A DNA stretch of 64,000 nucleotides. Source: Paraburkholderia tuberum STM678 (GTDB lineage Bacteria; Pseudomonadota; Gammaproteobacteria; Burkholderiales; Burkholderiaceae). The notes beneath the pieces were generated by a model. It saw nothing but the letters and a program-made list of their open reading frames with translations, ran no database searches and had not been told where the DNA came from. The first letter of the stretch is position 1; every line of letters starts with the position of its first letter. The stretch spans positions 161,730-225,729 of the forward strand of contig NZ_CADFGP010000009.1 of the NCBI RefSeq assembly GCF_902833905.1, written 5' to 3'. The translations under genes were made by a program, and so were the position numbers. Below are positions 53,621-62,639 of the stretch, in pieces.

Positions 53621-54864
53621 CGAGGGTCCTGGTTTTGAGAGGCGGGATAGGATGGGGGCGCGTCGCTAAGGGCAGCATTGTTCACCGCTGCGATCGCCAC
53701 CGTGATGCCGGCGTGCGCGGTCTTGCGTACGATTAGACGCGCGTTTTGCGCGGTTGTGCCGGAGTCCTGCGCCGTTGCCGCCAGCAGCGCGCACGGCTCG
53801 CACACACCATCGACACCGAGATGCGCGTGTGCCGCCGCCGACGGCGACGCGACCGGTACCGCGGCGATCTGCTCGCGGCTGAACAGTTGCAGCGGCAGCT
53901 GATGACGTGAGCAGAATTCGAGCAGACCGGCTTCGTTGGCTTTGATGTCGATCGTCGCGATCGCGCGGATCTGCTCGAAGGCATTCGATCCGAGCGCTGC
54001 GCGGACGGCGGCTTCGATCTCAGCGGCTTTGCTGTGCAAGCGGCAACCGATGCCGACGCTCAGCGTTTTGATCGCGCGTCCGAGTCCGTGTCGTGTCGCG
54101 CTCGCTGCCAGTTCGTGAGCAAAGCCGGCGTCGCGTTTGGCCGCATCACGCGCCAGTGCGAGCGACGCCACAGCGCCGATCACGACGATCGCCGGCGAGC
54201 CGAGCCCCGCGCGCGCCACCGCCTCGGCGAACTCGCGAAGCGGCGCGAGCACATGACGCTGCTCAGGCCGCGTCGCCGACTCGATCGCCGCGCACGGCGT
54301 GTCGGCGGACATGCCGGCCGCGAGCAATGCGCGGGCGATCTCGCCGAGCCGGCGCATGCCCATGTAGATCACCAGCGTCATGCGCGTCGCGGCGAGCGCG
54401 GCCCAGTCCGGTTCGCCACTGCCGGCGCCGTGGCCGGTGACGAACACGACGCCCTGCGCGAGATCACGATGCGTGACCGCGATACCGAGCGCCGCGGGCG
54501 CCGCGATGCCGGCCGTGATGCCGTTGATCACGTCGACTTCGATACCCGCGGCCTGCAGCGCCTGCAACTCTTCGCCGCCGCGGCCGAACACGAACGGATC
54601 GCCGCCCTTGAGCCGCGCGACGCTGCGTCCCGCGCGCAGATGCCCGAGCATTTGCGCGACGATGTCGGCTTGCGGCGTCGACGGATGGCCGCCGCGCTTG
54701 CCGACGTACACGACTTGCGCGTCGGTGCGCGCGAACTGCAGCACGTCGGGATTCACCAGATCGTCGACGAGCACGACATCGGCCTGCGCGAGCGCACGGG
54801 TGGCCTTCAGCGTGATCAGTTCGACGTCGCCGGGACCGGCGCCGATCAGCCAGGCGCGCGTCAT
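53617..54864 (-). CDS. cobA: Fusion of uroporphyrinogen-III C-methyltransferase (CobA) and CobE/CbiG-C domain
   Basis: A 415-residue bifunctional protein. Residues 1-245 are SUMT: 'LIGAGPGDVELITLKATRALAQADVVLVDDLVNPDVL', 'VGKRGGHPSTPQADIVAQML', 'RLKGGDPFVFGRGGEE' and 'GITAGIAAPAALGIAVTHRD'. It makes precorrin-2. About 270-395 is a CobE/CbiG C-terminal-like domain ('LSVGIGCRLHSKAAEIEAAVRAAL', 'IATIDIKANEAGLLEFCSRHQLPLQLFSREQI', 'GVCEPCALLAA'). The ATG at 54864 fits SUMT homology; in-frame ATGs at 54876 and 54888 are possible. It is first in the leftward operon, about 200 nt after the riboswitch. Confidence 0.9.
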   Translation of the reverse strand: MTRAWLIGAGPGDVELITLKATRALAQADVVLVDDLVNPDVLQFARTDAQVVYVGKRGGHPSTPQADIVAQMLGHLRAGRSVARLKGGDPFVFGRGGEELQALQAAGIEVDVINGITAGIAAPAALGIAVTHRDLAQGVVFVTGHGAGSGEPDWAALAATRMTLVIYMGMRRLGEIARALLAAGMSADTPCAAIESATRPEQRHVLAPLREFAEAVARAGLGSPAIVVIGAVASLALARDAAKRDAGFAHELAASATRHGLGRAIKTLSVGIGCRLHSKAAEIEAAVRAALGSNAFEQIRAIATIDIKANEAGLLEFCSRHQLPLQLFSREQIAAVPVASPSAAAHAHLGVDGVCEPCALLAATAQDSGTTAQNARLIVRKTAHAGITVAIAAVNNAALSDAPPSYPASQNQDPR

Positions 54865-55069
54865 CGCGGCGTGCATGGCGCGCGCCATGCGGTGATGGAA
54901 GAAGAGAAGCGGCGTGCGACAGCGCGCGCGGCGGTGAATATAGAGGTCATGCGCAACTGCGAATCCGGGCACGCGCGATGCCGCGCTGCTACGCCTTCAC
55001 ATCCGTTCCCCGCGGATTCCGGCGGCCGGCGGCGCCGCGTGATGCACGGATGCAATGCGGCACCGCCTC

Positions 55070-55305
55070 CGCGTCTGGCCGGTATCCGGGCTGGCGGCCT
55101 CATGCGCTTCGCCTTCCCGTCCCGGTTTGTGGATTCGCGGGACAGTGGCATCAAAAAACGCATGCGCGGCACGGCGGAATCGAAGGCGAATCGAATCGCG
55201 CGCCGCAGGTCGCTTACCGTTGCGGGGACAGCACAGGTTGAACGCGCGAGGCGCTGCCTGTTTCCCGTTTAACTGCACACGCGAGCGCATGTGCGGGCAC
55301 CAAAC
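55070..55305 (-). ncRNA. Cobalamin riboswitch of the cobA-cobO-cobB-bluB operon
   Basis: Read leftward, it shows GTTAAACGGGAAACAGG (55273-55257), the B12 box region GCTGTCCCCGCAACGGTAAG (55232-55213) and the closing AGCCCGGATACCGGCC (55092-55077). This is the standard order of an AdoCbl-type riboswitch. It should repress the operon when cobalamin is abundant. Confidence 0.9.
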
Positions 55306-55375
55306 GCGCGCATACGATAGCACATGGCGCCTTGCCGGATAAGCCTCGGCGGCGCTTTCCGGCTCGGTGCGTTGC

Positions 55376-55404
55376 TTGACTGCGCAAGGCCGCGGGCCTA
55401 CACT
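55376..55404 (+). promoter_or_regulatory. Sigma-70 promoter of the cobW operon
   Basis: TTGACT (55376-55381), a 17-nt spacer, TACACT (55399-55404). The start point near 55411 falls directly at the 5' end of the rightward riboswitch. The leftward promoter probably lies at about 55314-55345 with a TATCGT -10 (55319-55314), which is weaker evidence. Confidence 0.65.
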
Positions 55405-55414
55405 CGCACGCACT

Positions 55415-55670
55415 TTGGGTGCTCGCATGCGCGCTCGTGCGCATGCAGTTAAACGGGAAACAGGGAGCCACCTGCTCTGGAGCGGCTAACCTGTGCTGTC
55501 CCCGCAACGGTAAGCGAAAAGCGGTTCCGGCTTGATAGCCGGGCACCGCAGTGCCGGCTTCGATGTCCTCGCGCAAGCTCGCGTGGACATTTCACCACTG
55601 GACGAGAAACCACTCGGCCGGGAAGGGGAAGCGGCGCTTTCGCCAGCCCGGATACCGGCCCAAAGAAGCA
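55415..55670 (+). ncRNA. Cobalamin riboswitch of the cobW-cobN-chelatase operon
   Basis: GTTAAACGGGAAACAGGGA (55448-55466), B12 box region GCTGTCCCCGCAACGGTAAG (55495-55514) and AGCCCGGATACCGGCC (55645-55660) occur in order on the plus strand. The conserved blocks are nearly identical to the leftward copy, so the two are probably a local duplication. About 200 nt separate it from cobW. Confidence 0.9.
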
Positions 55671-55867
55671 GAACGACCGCCGCGGGGATGCGGCGGCGCG
55701 TTCATGACCTCAGTTCCGCTTTCTGTATTTCCGTTGTCGCGGCCATGCCGTCGTTCGTCCCCGTGTCTGGTGATCGCTGGTACTGCTGCGCGTGCTTCAT
55801 TCGCTCCATTCGCCAGCCGACGCGGACCCACGCGCGGACTTTCCGGCATACCGATCAACGCCAAGGG

Positions 55868-56971
55868 ATGGACCTCACGATGCAAACTCAATTGCGCAAG
55901 ATCCCCGTCACGATCGTCACGGGCTTTCTCGGCAGCGGCAAAACCACGCTGCTGCGGCACATTCTTCAGCATGCGGGCGGCAAGCGCATCGCGGTGATCG
56001 TCAACGAGTTCGGCGAGCTCGGCATCGACGGCGAAATCCTCAGGGCCTGCGGCATCGGTTGCGATGAAAACGGCGTCGAGACCGAAGGGCAATTGTATGA
56101 ACTCGCGAACGGTTGTTTGTGCTGCACCGTGCAGGAAGAATTTTTCCCGGTGATGGAAAAGCTCGCGGAGCGCCGCGATGAACTCGATCACGTGCTGATC
56201 GAAACGTCGGGCCTGGCGTTGCCGAAGCCGCTCGTGCAGGCGTTCAACTGGCCGCAGATCCGCAACGGCTTCACGGTCGACGCGGTGGTGACGGTGGTGG
56301 ACGGCCCGGCCGCCGCGAGCGGCCAGTTCGCCGATAACCCGCTCGCCGTCGATGCGCAGCGCAAGGCCGATCCGAATCTCGATCACGAGTCGCCGCTGCA
56401 CGAGTTGTTCGAAGACCAGTTGTCGGCGGCCGATCTGGTGATTCTGAACAAGACCGATCTGATCGACGACGCGCGGCAGCACGAGGTCGAAGCCGCGATC
56501 CGCGCGGAGATTGCGCCGCAGGTGAAGATCGTACGTGCGCAGCAGGGGCGGCTCGACCTGCATACGCTGCTGGGCCTCGAAGCGGCGTCGGAAGAGACGA
56601 TCCACCTGCGTCACGACCACCACGGCTCCGCCGACGACCCCGATCATCACCACGATGAATTCGATTCGGTCGTCGTGCAGGCACCCGTACCGTCGCGCGA
56701 CGCGGCGCTCGCCGCCTTGCAGGCGCTCGTCGAAACCCACACGATTTACCGTGTCAAAGGCTTCGCGGCACTGCAGGGCGCGGCGATGCGTCTCGTGATC
56801 CAGGGCGTGGGCCGGCGCTTCGACAGCTACTTCGACCGGCGCTGGCAAGCGGGTGAAAATGGCGACGGCGCGTTGAGCCGCTTCGTGCTGATCGGCGCAG
56901 ACCTCGACCAACACGCGCTGCAACAGGCGTTCGACGCGGCGCTCGGCGCGACGTCGAACGCGACGGCATAA
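55868..56971 (+). CDS. cobW: CobW family GTP-dependent metallochaperone
   Basis: A 367-residue G3E-family GTPase thought to deliver cobalt for corrin insertion. P-loop 'GFLGSGKT' (19-26), the metal-binding CxCC at Cys83, Cys85 and Cys86 ('NGCLCCTV'), '[14 protein letters not shown]' and the G4 motif 'LNKTDL' are all present. A His-rich loop ('[20 protein letters not shown]') precedes the C-terminal domain. The ATG at 55868 is taken; ATG 55880 (MQTQLRKIP) is equally possible. It is first in the rightward operon and precedes cobN by 14 bp. Confidence 0.92.
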   Translation: MDLTMQTQLRKIPVTIVTGFLGSGKTTLLRHILQHAGGKRIAVIVNEFGELGIDGEILRACGIGCDENGVETEGQLYELANGCLCCTVQEEFFPVMEKLAERRDELDHVLIETSGLALPKPLVQAFNWPQIRNGFTVDAVVTVVDGPAAASGQFADNPLAVDAQRKADPNLDHESPLHELFEDQLSAADLVILNKTDLIDDARQHEVEAAIRAEIAPQVKIVRAQQGRLDLHTLLGLEAASEETIHLRHDHHGSADDPDHHHDEFDSVVVQAPVPSRDAALAALQALVETHTIYRVKGFAALQGAAMRLVIQGVGRRFDSYFDRRWQAGENGDGALSRFVLIGADLDQHALQQAFDAALGATSNATA

Positions 56972-56985
56972 ACGGGCGCACCAGC

Positions 56986-59900
56986 ATGCATCTGCTGCGC
57001 ACGACGCCGGGCGGCTTCGTCGACGATACGCAGGGCGTGATCCGCATCGATCAGCAGCCCGCCGAGATCGTCGTGCTCAGTTCCGCCGACACCACGCTGT
57101 CGCTGCTCGCGAGCGTAGTGCCGCGTCTCGGCGACGGCTTTCCGAGCGTGCGGCTCGCGAACGTCACGTATCTGCGTCAGCCTGCCTCGGTCGATTTCTA
57201 TCTGGACGACGTGTTGCAGCATGCGCGCGTGGTCGTCGTCGATCATCTCGGCGGCGAAACGTATTGGCCGTACGGCATCGAGCAGGTGGTCGCGCTCGCG
57301 CAGCGCAAACAGCAAACACTCGCGATGTTTTCCGGCGATCTGCAGGAAGACCCGAACCTGCTCGCGCGCAGCACCGCGAGCGCCGGGTTGTGTCAGCAGC
57401 TGTGGCGCTATCTGCGCGAGGGCGGTCCGCAGAACGCCGAGGCGTTTTTGCGCTGCATCGCGTATCGCGCGCTCGACTGGGGGCGCGAACCCGATCCGCC
57501 GCGCGCGTTGCCGGCCGCGTCGCTGTATCACCCCGAGCGCGATACCCCCATCGTCGCCGACTGGCAGGCGCGTTGGCGGCAAGACGCGCCGGTCGTCGCG
57601 ATTCTGTTCTACAAGGCGCATCTGCAGGCCGCCAATACCGCGGTGTTCGATGCGCTGATCGACGCGCTCGAAGCGCAAGGGCTCAATCCGCTGCCGCTCG
57701 CGATCACGTCGCTGAAGGATGCGGTGAGCCGCGATGTCGTGCAGTCGCTGTGCGCGCAACATGGTGTCGCGCTCGTGCTGAACACGACTGCGTTCGCCGC
57801 TTCCGCGATCGACGACCCGGAGCCGCTCGCGCTCGCCGGCGACGCGCCGGTGTTTCAGGTGATCCTGAGCGGCGGCAATCGCGAAGACTGGCTGAAGGAC
57901 AACCACGGCCTCAATTCGCGCGACATCGCGATGCATATCGCGCTGCCCGAAGTGGACGGGCGCATCATCACGCGCGCGATCAGCTTCAAGGGGCTCGCGT
58001 ATCGCTGTGCGCATACGCAGGTCGACGTGGTCCGCTATCAGCCCGACCTCGAACGGGTGCGCTTTCTCGCCGAGCTGAGCCGGCGCTGGTGCCGTTTGCG
58101 TTCGCTCGATAACGCCGACAAGAAAGTCGCGTTGATTCTCGCCAACTATCCGATGAGCGAAGGGCGCATCGGCAATGGCGTCGGGCTCGATACGCCGGCG
58201 TCGGTGGTCGGCATTCTGTCGATGCTGCGCGATGAAGCTTATCGTGTCGGCGAACTACCCGAAAACGGCGACGCGTTGTTGAACAGGCTGACCGAAGGCG
58301 TGACCAACGATCCGGTCGTACGCGATCTGCGTCCGGCCCTGCAAAGCCTCGCACTCGACGACTATCTCGCGCATTTCAACGCGTTGCCGGCGAGCGTGCG
58401 CGACGCGTTGAACGCGCGCTGGGGCATGCCCGAGCAGGACCCCACGCTACGGCGCGGCCGCTTCATGATCGCCGGCTGGCGCTGCGGCCAGGTGTTCGTC
58501 GGCATTCAGCCTGCGCGTTCGCGCGAGCACGGCGACTACGCGAGCTATCACGATGCGGAGCTCGTACCGCCGCACGCATACCTCGCGTTCTATTTCTGGC
58601 TGCGCCATCAGTTCGGCATCGACGCGGTCGTGCACGTCGGCAAGCACGGCAACCTGGAATGGCTGCCGGGCAAAAGCGTCGCCTTGAGCGACGCGTGCTG
58701 GCCCGATCTGATTCTCGGACCGATGCCGCATCTGTATCCGTTCATCGTCAACGATCCGGGCGAGGGCAGCCAGGCGAAGCGGCGCGCGCAGGCGGTGATC
58801 ATCGATCATCTGATGCCACCGCTTACACGCGCCGAAAACTATGGGCCGCTGCAGGACCTCGAACGCCAGGTCGACGAATACTACGAGGCATTGATGGTCG
58901 ATTCGCGTCGCGCGAAGCTCTTGCGTCGCACGATTCTGACGACGATCGTCGAGCATCGGCTGCACGAAGAGCTGAGTCTCGCGGCGCCGAACCGACAGGA
59001 CGATGAAGACGCGCTGCTCACACGCGTCGATGCGTGGCTGTGCGAGCTGAAGGAAGCGCAGATTCGCGATGGCCTGCATACGTTCGGGCAGTCGCCGCGC
59101 GGCGTGCAGCGGCGCGACACGCTGCTCGCGCTCGGGCGCTTTCCGGTCGGCGATGGGCGGGCCGGCAAGGCGGGGCTCGTCGACGCGCTGGCGCGCGATC
59201 TGCGCATCGATCATCGGTTCGACCCGTTGACGGTGGATTGGGCCGCCGCATGGGACGGCCCGCGACCCGAGGTATTGCAGCGGGTCAGCGATGCGCCGTG
59301 GCGACATTACGGCGATACGCGCGAGCGGTTGGAATTGCTCGCGGGCGAGCTGTTGCGCGGCGTCTGCGGTGTCGATTGCGATGACGCGGATCGTTCGCAG
59401 GCCGTCCCCGTAGCTGACGAAAGTCTGCCGCAAGCGGCACAGGTGATCGCACGCCTGCGCGACGACGTGCTGCCGCGTCTCGACGCCTGCGGCCCGCAGG
59501 AAATGACGCAACTGAAGCGCGGCCTCGAAGGACGTTTCGTGCCGCCAGGTCCGAGCGGTTCGCCGTCGCGCGGTCGGCCCGACGTGCTGCCCACCGGCCG
59601 CAACTTCTATTCGGTCGACACGCGCGCGGTGCCGACGCAAGCCGCGTGGGCACTCGGCCTGAAATCGGCGCAGCAACTGATCGAGCGGCATCTGCAGGAG
59701 CACGGCGATTATCCCCGCGCGATCGGCCTGTCGGTCTGGGGCACCGCGACGATGCGCACCGGCGGCGACGATATCGCGCAGGCGCTCGCGCTGCTCGGCG
59801 TGCGGCCGAAATGGGCGCCGGGCAGCCACCGTGTGACGGACTTCGAGATCATGCCGATCGACGCGTTCGATCGGCCGCGTATCGACGTCACGTTGCGCGT

Positions 59901-60804
59901 ATCCGGTTTCTTTCGCGATGCGTTCGCGAACGTGATGCATCTGTTCGATGCGGCCGTGCAAGCGGTTGCCGAACTCGACGAGCCCGCGGAGCTGAATCCG
60001 ATTCGCGCGCGCGTGCAGCGCGAACGCGATGCGTTGATCGCGCGCGGCATGGACCCGGTCGAAGCGCGCAAGCGCGCCGGCTGGCGCGTGTTCAGCGCGC
60101 GGCCGGGTACGTACGGCGCGGGTCTGCAGCAGATGATCGACTCGCGCCAATGGCAGACCGACGCCGATCTCGCGAACGCGTATCAGGCATGGGGCGGATA
60201 TGCGTACGCGCAGAAGAGCGCGGGCGAGGAGGCGCATCAAGCGTTTGGCACGCGCCTCGCAGTGATGGACCTCGTGCTGCAGAACCAGGACAACCGCGAG
60301 CACGACGTGCTCGATTCGAACGACTACTACCAGTTTCAGGGCGGCATGGTCGCGGCGGTGCGGCATCTGGCAGGTCAGCAGCCGCGCGTCTATCACGCGG
60401 ATCACAGCAATCCGGCCGCGCCGCGCGTGCGGACCTTGCAGGAGGAGATCGCGCGCGTGATCCGCTCGCGCGTGGTCAATCCGAAATGGCTCGACGGCGT
60501 GAAGCGCCACGGCTACAAGGGCGCGGCCGAGATCGCCGCGACCGTCGATTATCTGTATGGCTACGACGCGACCGCGCGCGTGATCGCGGATCATCAATAC
60601 GCGCTCGTCGCCGATGCTTATCTGAATGACGCCGATACGCGCGCATTCATGCAACGGCACAATCCGCATGCGCTGCATTCGATTTGCGAGCGTTTGCTCG
60701 AGGCGATGCAGCGGGGGCTGTGGCAGCAGCCGGGTGACTATCGCGCGCAGGTGGAAACGCATCTGCTTGCGAGCGAACAGCAGATCGAAGGAAGACAAAC
60801 ATGA
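56986..60804 (+). CDS. cobN: Cobaltochelatase large subunit
   Basis: A 1272-residue magnesium-chelatase-H-like subunit that holds the corrin ring while cobalt is inserted (aerobic pathway). Typical stretches are 'NADKKVALILANYPMSEGRIGNGVGLDTPASVVGIL', 'VHVGKHGNLEWLPGKSVALSDACWPDLILGPMPHLYPFIVNDPGEGSQAKRRAQAVIIDHLMPPLTRAENYGPL', 'PTGRNFYSVDTRAVPTQAAW' and 'LRVSGFFRDAFANVMHLFDAAV'. Its stop overlaps the ATG of the ATPase gene (ATGA). No cobS or cobT is in the window; the ATPase and vWA pair downstream takes that role. Confidence 0.95.
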   Translation: MHLLRTTPGGFVDDTQGVIRIDQQPAEIVVLSSADTTLSLLASVVPRLGDGFPSVRLANVTYLRQPASVDFYLDDVLQHARVVVVDHLGGETYWPYGIEQVVALAQRKQQTLAMFSGDLQEDPNLLARSTASAGLCQQLWRYLREGGPQNAEAFLRCIAYRALDWGREPDPPRALPAASLYHPERDTPIVADWQARWRQDAPVVAILFYKAHLQAANTAVFDALIDALEAQGLNPLPLAITSLKDAVSRDVVQSLCAQHGVALVLNTTAFAASAIDDPEPLALAGDAPVFQVILSGGNREDWLKDNHGLNSRDIAMHIALPEVDGRIITRAISFKGLAYRCAHTQVDVVRYQPDLERVRFLAELSRRWCRLRSLDNADKKVALILANYPMSEGRIGNGVGLDTPASVVGILSMLRDEAYRVGELPENGDALLNRLTEGVTNDPVVRDLRPALQSLALDDYLAHFNALPASVRDALNARWGMPEQDPTLRRGRFMIAGWRCGQVFVGIQPARSREHGDYASYHDAELVPPHAYLAFYFWLRHQFGIDAVVHVGKHGNLEWLPGKSVALSDACWPDLILGPMPHLYPFIVNDPGEGSQAKRRAQAVIIDHLMPPLTRAENYGPLQDLERQVDEYYEALMVDSRRAKLLRRTILTTIVEHRLHEELSLAAPNRQDDEDALLTRVDAWLCELKEAQIRDGLHTFGQSPRGVQRRDTLLALGRFPVGDGRAGKAGLVDALARDLRIDHRFDPLTVDWAAAWDGPRPEVLQRVSDAPWRHYGDTRERLELLAGELLRGVCGVDCDDADRSQAVPVADESLPQAAQVIARLRDDVLPRLDACGPQEMTQLKRGLEGRFVPPGPSGSPSRGRPDVLPTGRNFYSVDTRAVPTQAAWALGLKSAQQLIERHLQEHGDYPRAIGLSVWGTATMRTGGDDIAQALALLGVRPKWAPGSHRVTDFEIMPIDAFDRPRIDVTLRVSGFFRDAFANVMHLFDAAVQAVAELDEPAELNPIRARVQRERDALIARGMDPVEARKRAGWRVFSARPGTYGAGLQQMIDSRQWQTDADLANAYQAWGGYAYAQKSAGEEAHQAFGTRLAVMDLVLQNQDNREHDVLDSNDYYQFQGGMVAAVRHLAGQQPRVYHADHSNPAAPRVRTLQEEIARVIRSRVVNPKWLDGVKRHGYKGAAEIAATVDYLYGYDATARVIADHQYALVADAYLNDADTRAFMQRHNPHALHSICERLLEAMQRGLWQQPGDYRAQVETHLLASEQQIEGRQT

Positions 60805-61901
60805 ATGGAGCGATGCGAGGAGCGGACGACGCAGGTTGCTCCGCCTGTGTATCGGGTACGGCGGCGCGGCCCATTTTTCCGTTTGCGGCGCTGATCGGCC
60901 AGGCCTCGTTGCAGCAGGCGCTGGTGCTCGCGGCGATCGACCCGGGCTTGGGCGGCGTATTGATCAGCGGACCGCGTGGCACCGCGAAGTCGACTGCCGC
61001 GCGCGCGCTTGCGGAACTGCTGCCGGAGGGAGAGCTCGTGAATCTGCCGCTTGGCGCGAGCGAGGATCGTTTGATCGGCACGCTCGATATCGAAAGCGTG
61101 CTGCGCGACGGCTCGGTGCGCTTCTCGCCGGGGCTGCTCGCGAAGGCGCATCGCGGCGTGCTGTACGTCGACGAAGTCAATCTGCTGCCCGATGCGCTCG
61201 TCGATGCGTTGCTCGATGCGGCGGCGAGCGGCGTCAATACCGTCGAACGCGATGGCGTGTCGCATAGTCATGACGCGAGCTTCGTGCTGATCGGCACGAT
61301 GAATCCCGAAGAGGGCGAGTTGCGGCCGCAATTGATCGACCGCTTCGGTCTGATGGTGGAGTTGCAGAACGCGTTCGAGCCGCAGGTGCGGCAGGCGATC
61401 GTCAAAGCGCGGTTCGCGTTCGATCTCGATCCCGTTGGGTTTCGTACCGTTTACGCGGAGCAGCAGGCTTCATACGTGCAGCGAATTCGCTCGGCGCGCG
61501 CGGCGCTGCCGCTGCTGTCGTTCGATGACGCCGTCCATGCGCGCGTGAGCGCGCTATGCATCGACGCGGCCGTCGACGGCCTGCGCGCCGACCTCGTGAT
61601 GCTGCGCGCGGCGCGCGCGCTGGCCGCATTCGAACGGGCAGGTGCGGTGACGGTGCGGCATGTGGAGCGCGTTGCCGATCCGGTGCTGCTTCATCGGCGG
61701 CGTCAGCATGATTCGCAACATGCGAATCAGCGCCGGCCAGAAAGCGCGGCGCCGACACGGGACGTCGCTGCGGGTGCATCCGGCGATACGGCCGCATCCA
61801 CGACACCTTCCGCCGACTCCGAGTGGGGCTACCTGCCGCCCGAGCCGACGGCGGCTTTGCCTGTCAAAGGCGTCATTGCGCTCGACGCAAAAAAACGCTG
61901 A
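60801..61901 (+). CDS. Chelatase AAA+ ATPase subunit (ChlI/BchI type), 0-frame product
   Basis: A 366-residue AAA+ ATPase of the magnesium chelatase I class. The Walker A-like loop is 'ISGPRGTAKSTAARAL' (54-69). 'LPLGASEDRLIGTLDIESVLRDGSVRFSPGLLAKAHRGVLYVDEVNLLPD' includes Walker B. The sensor segment is 'SFVLIGTMNPEEGELRPQLIDRFGL'. The tail 'SEWGYLPPEPTAALPVKGVIALDAKKR' is the linker seen in ChlD-type fusion proteins, yet the frame stops there. The codons GCA AAA AAA CGC TGA form a slippery stop context (see 61889-61949). It should power CobN. Confidence 0.92.
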   Translation: MNGAMRGADDAGCSACVSGTAARPIFPFAALIGQASLQQALVLAAIDPGLGGVLISGPRGTAKSTAARALAELLPEGELVNLPLGASEDRLIGTLDIESVLRDGSVRFSPGLLAKAHRGVLYVDEVNLLPDALVDALLDAAASGVNTVERDGVSHSHDASFVLIGTMNPEEGELRPQLIDRFGLMVELQNAFEPQVRQAIVKARFAFDLDPVGFRTVYAEQQASYVQRIRSARAALPLLSFDDAVHARVSALCIDAAVDGLRADLVMLRAARALAAFERAGAVTVRHVERVADPVLLHRRRQHDSQHANQRRPESAAPTRDVAAGASGDTAASTTPSADSEWGYLPPEPTAALPVKGVIALDAKKR

Positions 61902-61949
61902 GCCATCGGAAAGGCGCCGCCGCTGACTCGCGCAGCGGTTTTCGATGGC
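61889..61949 (+). promoter_or_regulatory. Programmed -1 ribosomal frameshift signal
   Basis: Slippery heptamer A_AAA_AAA in frame (61889-61895), a 6-nt spacer CGCTGA that contains the 0-frame stop, then a stem-loop at 61902-61949. The outer stem is GCCATCGGAAA with TTTTCGATGGC (one mismatch); the inner stem is CCGCTG (61920-61925) with CAGCGG (61933-61938), loop 7 nt. A -1 slip leads straight into the vWA frame. Confidence 0.8.
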
Positions 61950-62572
61950 GAGAAGGCGTGGGGGCGGATTCGCGCGACACGTCGCGCGGCGAACCGGGCA
62001 GGCGCATTGCATGGCCACCGACGCTCGCCGCGATGCGCGAGCACACGCTGCGTCGTGAGCATCTGCGTTTCGTACGGGAAGTGCCGCGTGGCGGTGTGCT
62101 GCATTGCTTCGTGCTCGATTGCTCCGGGTCGATGCTGGCGGGCCAACGCCTCGCGTTGGCGAAGGGTCTACTGACTGCCTTGTTCGACCGTGCGAGTGCG
62201 ATGCGCGCCGAGGCTGCGCTGATCTGCTTCGGCGGTGCGGGAGCGGATGTGCGCTTCGGCCCCGCCGTGCCGCGCTGGTGGAACGAGCGATGGCTCGCGC
62301 CCGTGGGCGGAGGCGGCGGTTCGCCGCTCGCGTCGGGCGTGCGCAGCGCCGCGCAACTGCTCGAACGCTGCGCGCGGCGACGGCCGGCCCAGCAGCGCTG
62401 GTTATGGATTCTGACCGACGGCCGCACGAGCGACGAACCCGCGCGGCCGGCCGACGTCGATGAAGTCGTGTTCGTCGATTTCGAGCGTGGTGCGATACGG
62501 CTCGGTCGTTGCGAGGTGCTCGCCGATGCCTGGGGAGCGCGGCGGTTGACGCCGGAAGAGTTGCTCGGCTGA
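61895..62572 (+). CDS. von Willebrand A domain of chelatase subunit (ChlD part), -1 frame
   Basis: This is the -1 frame continuation of the ATPase gene. Codons from 61895 read 'TLSHRKGAAADSRSGFRWREG...', a basic linker and then a vWA domain with the metal site 'LDCSGSM' (DxSxS), 'GGGGGSPLASGVRSAAQLLERCA' and 'LWILTDGRTSDEP'. Joined by frameshifting to residues 1-365 of the ATPase it gives a ChlD-like protein of about 590 residues. No start codon with a ribosome site is evident; GTG 61823 or ATG 62033 could start it separately. It ends the rightward operon. Confidence 0.82.
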   Translation, partial: TLSHRKGAAADSRSGFRWREGVGADSRDTSRGEPGRRIAWPPTLAAMREHTLRREHLRFVREVPRGGVLHCFVLDCSGSMLAGQRLALAKGLLTALFDRASAMRAEAALICFGGAGADVRFGPAVPRWWNERWLAPVGGGGGSPLASGVRSAAQLLERCARRRPAQQRWLWILTDGRTSDEPARPADVDEVVFVDFERGAIRLGRCEVLADAWGARRLTPEELLG

Positions 62573-62639
62573 TCGATGTGCGCGCAGCGAGGTCGACGCT
62601 GCTGTGTCCGCACGCGCGTTGCTTTTGTGGCCGTACCGC

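Noticed and set aside
58447..60798. 783-codon minus-strand frame opposite cobN
   Set aside because: Antisense shadow of a conserved chelatase subunit.
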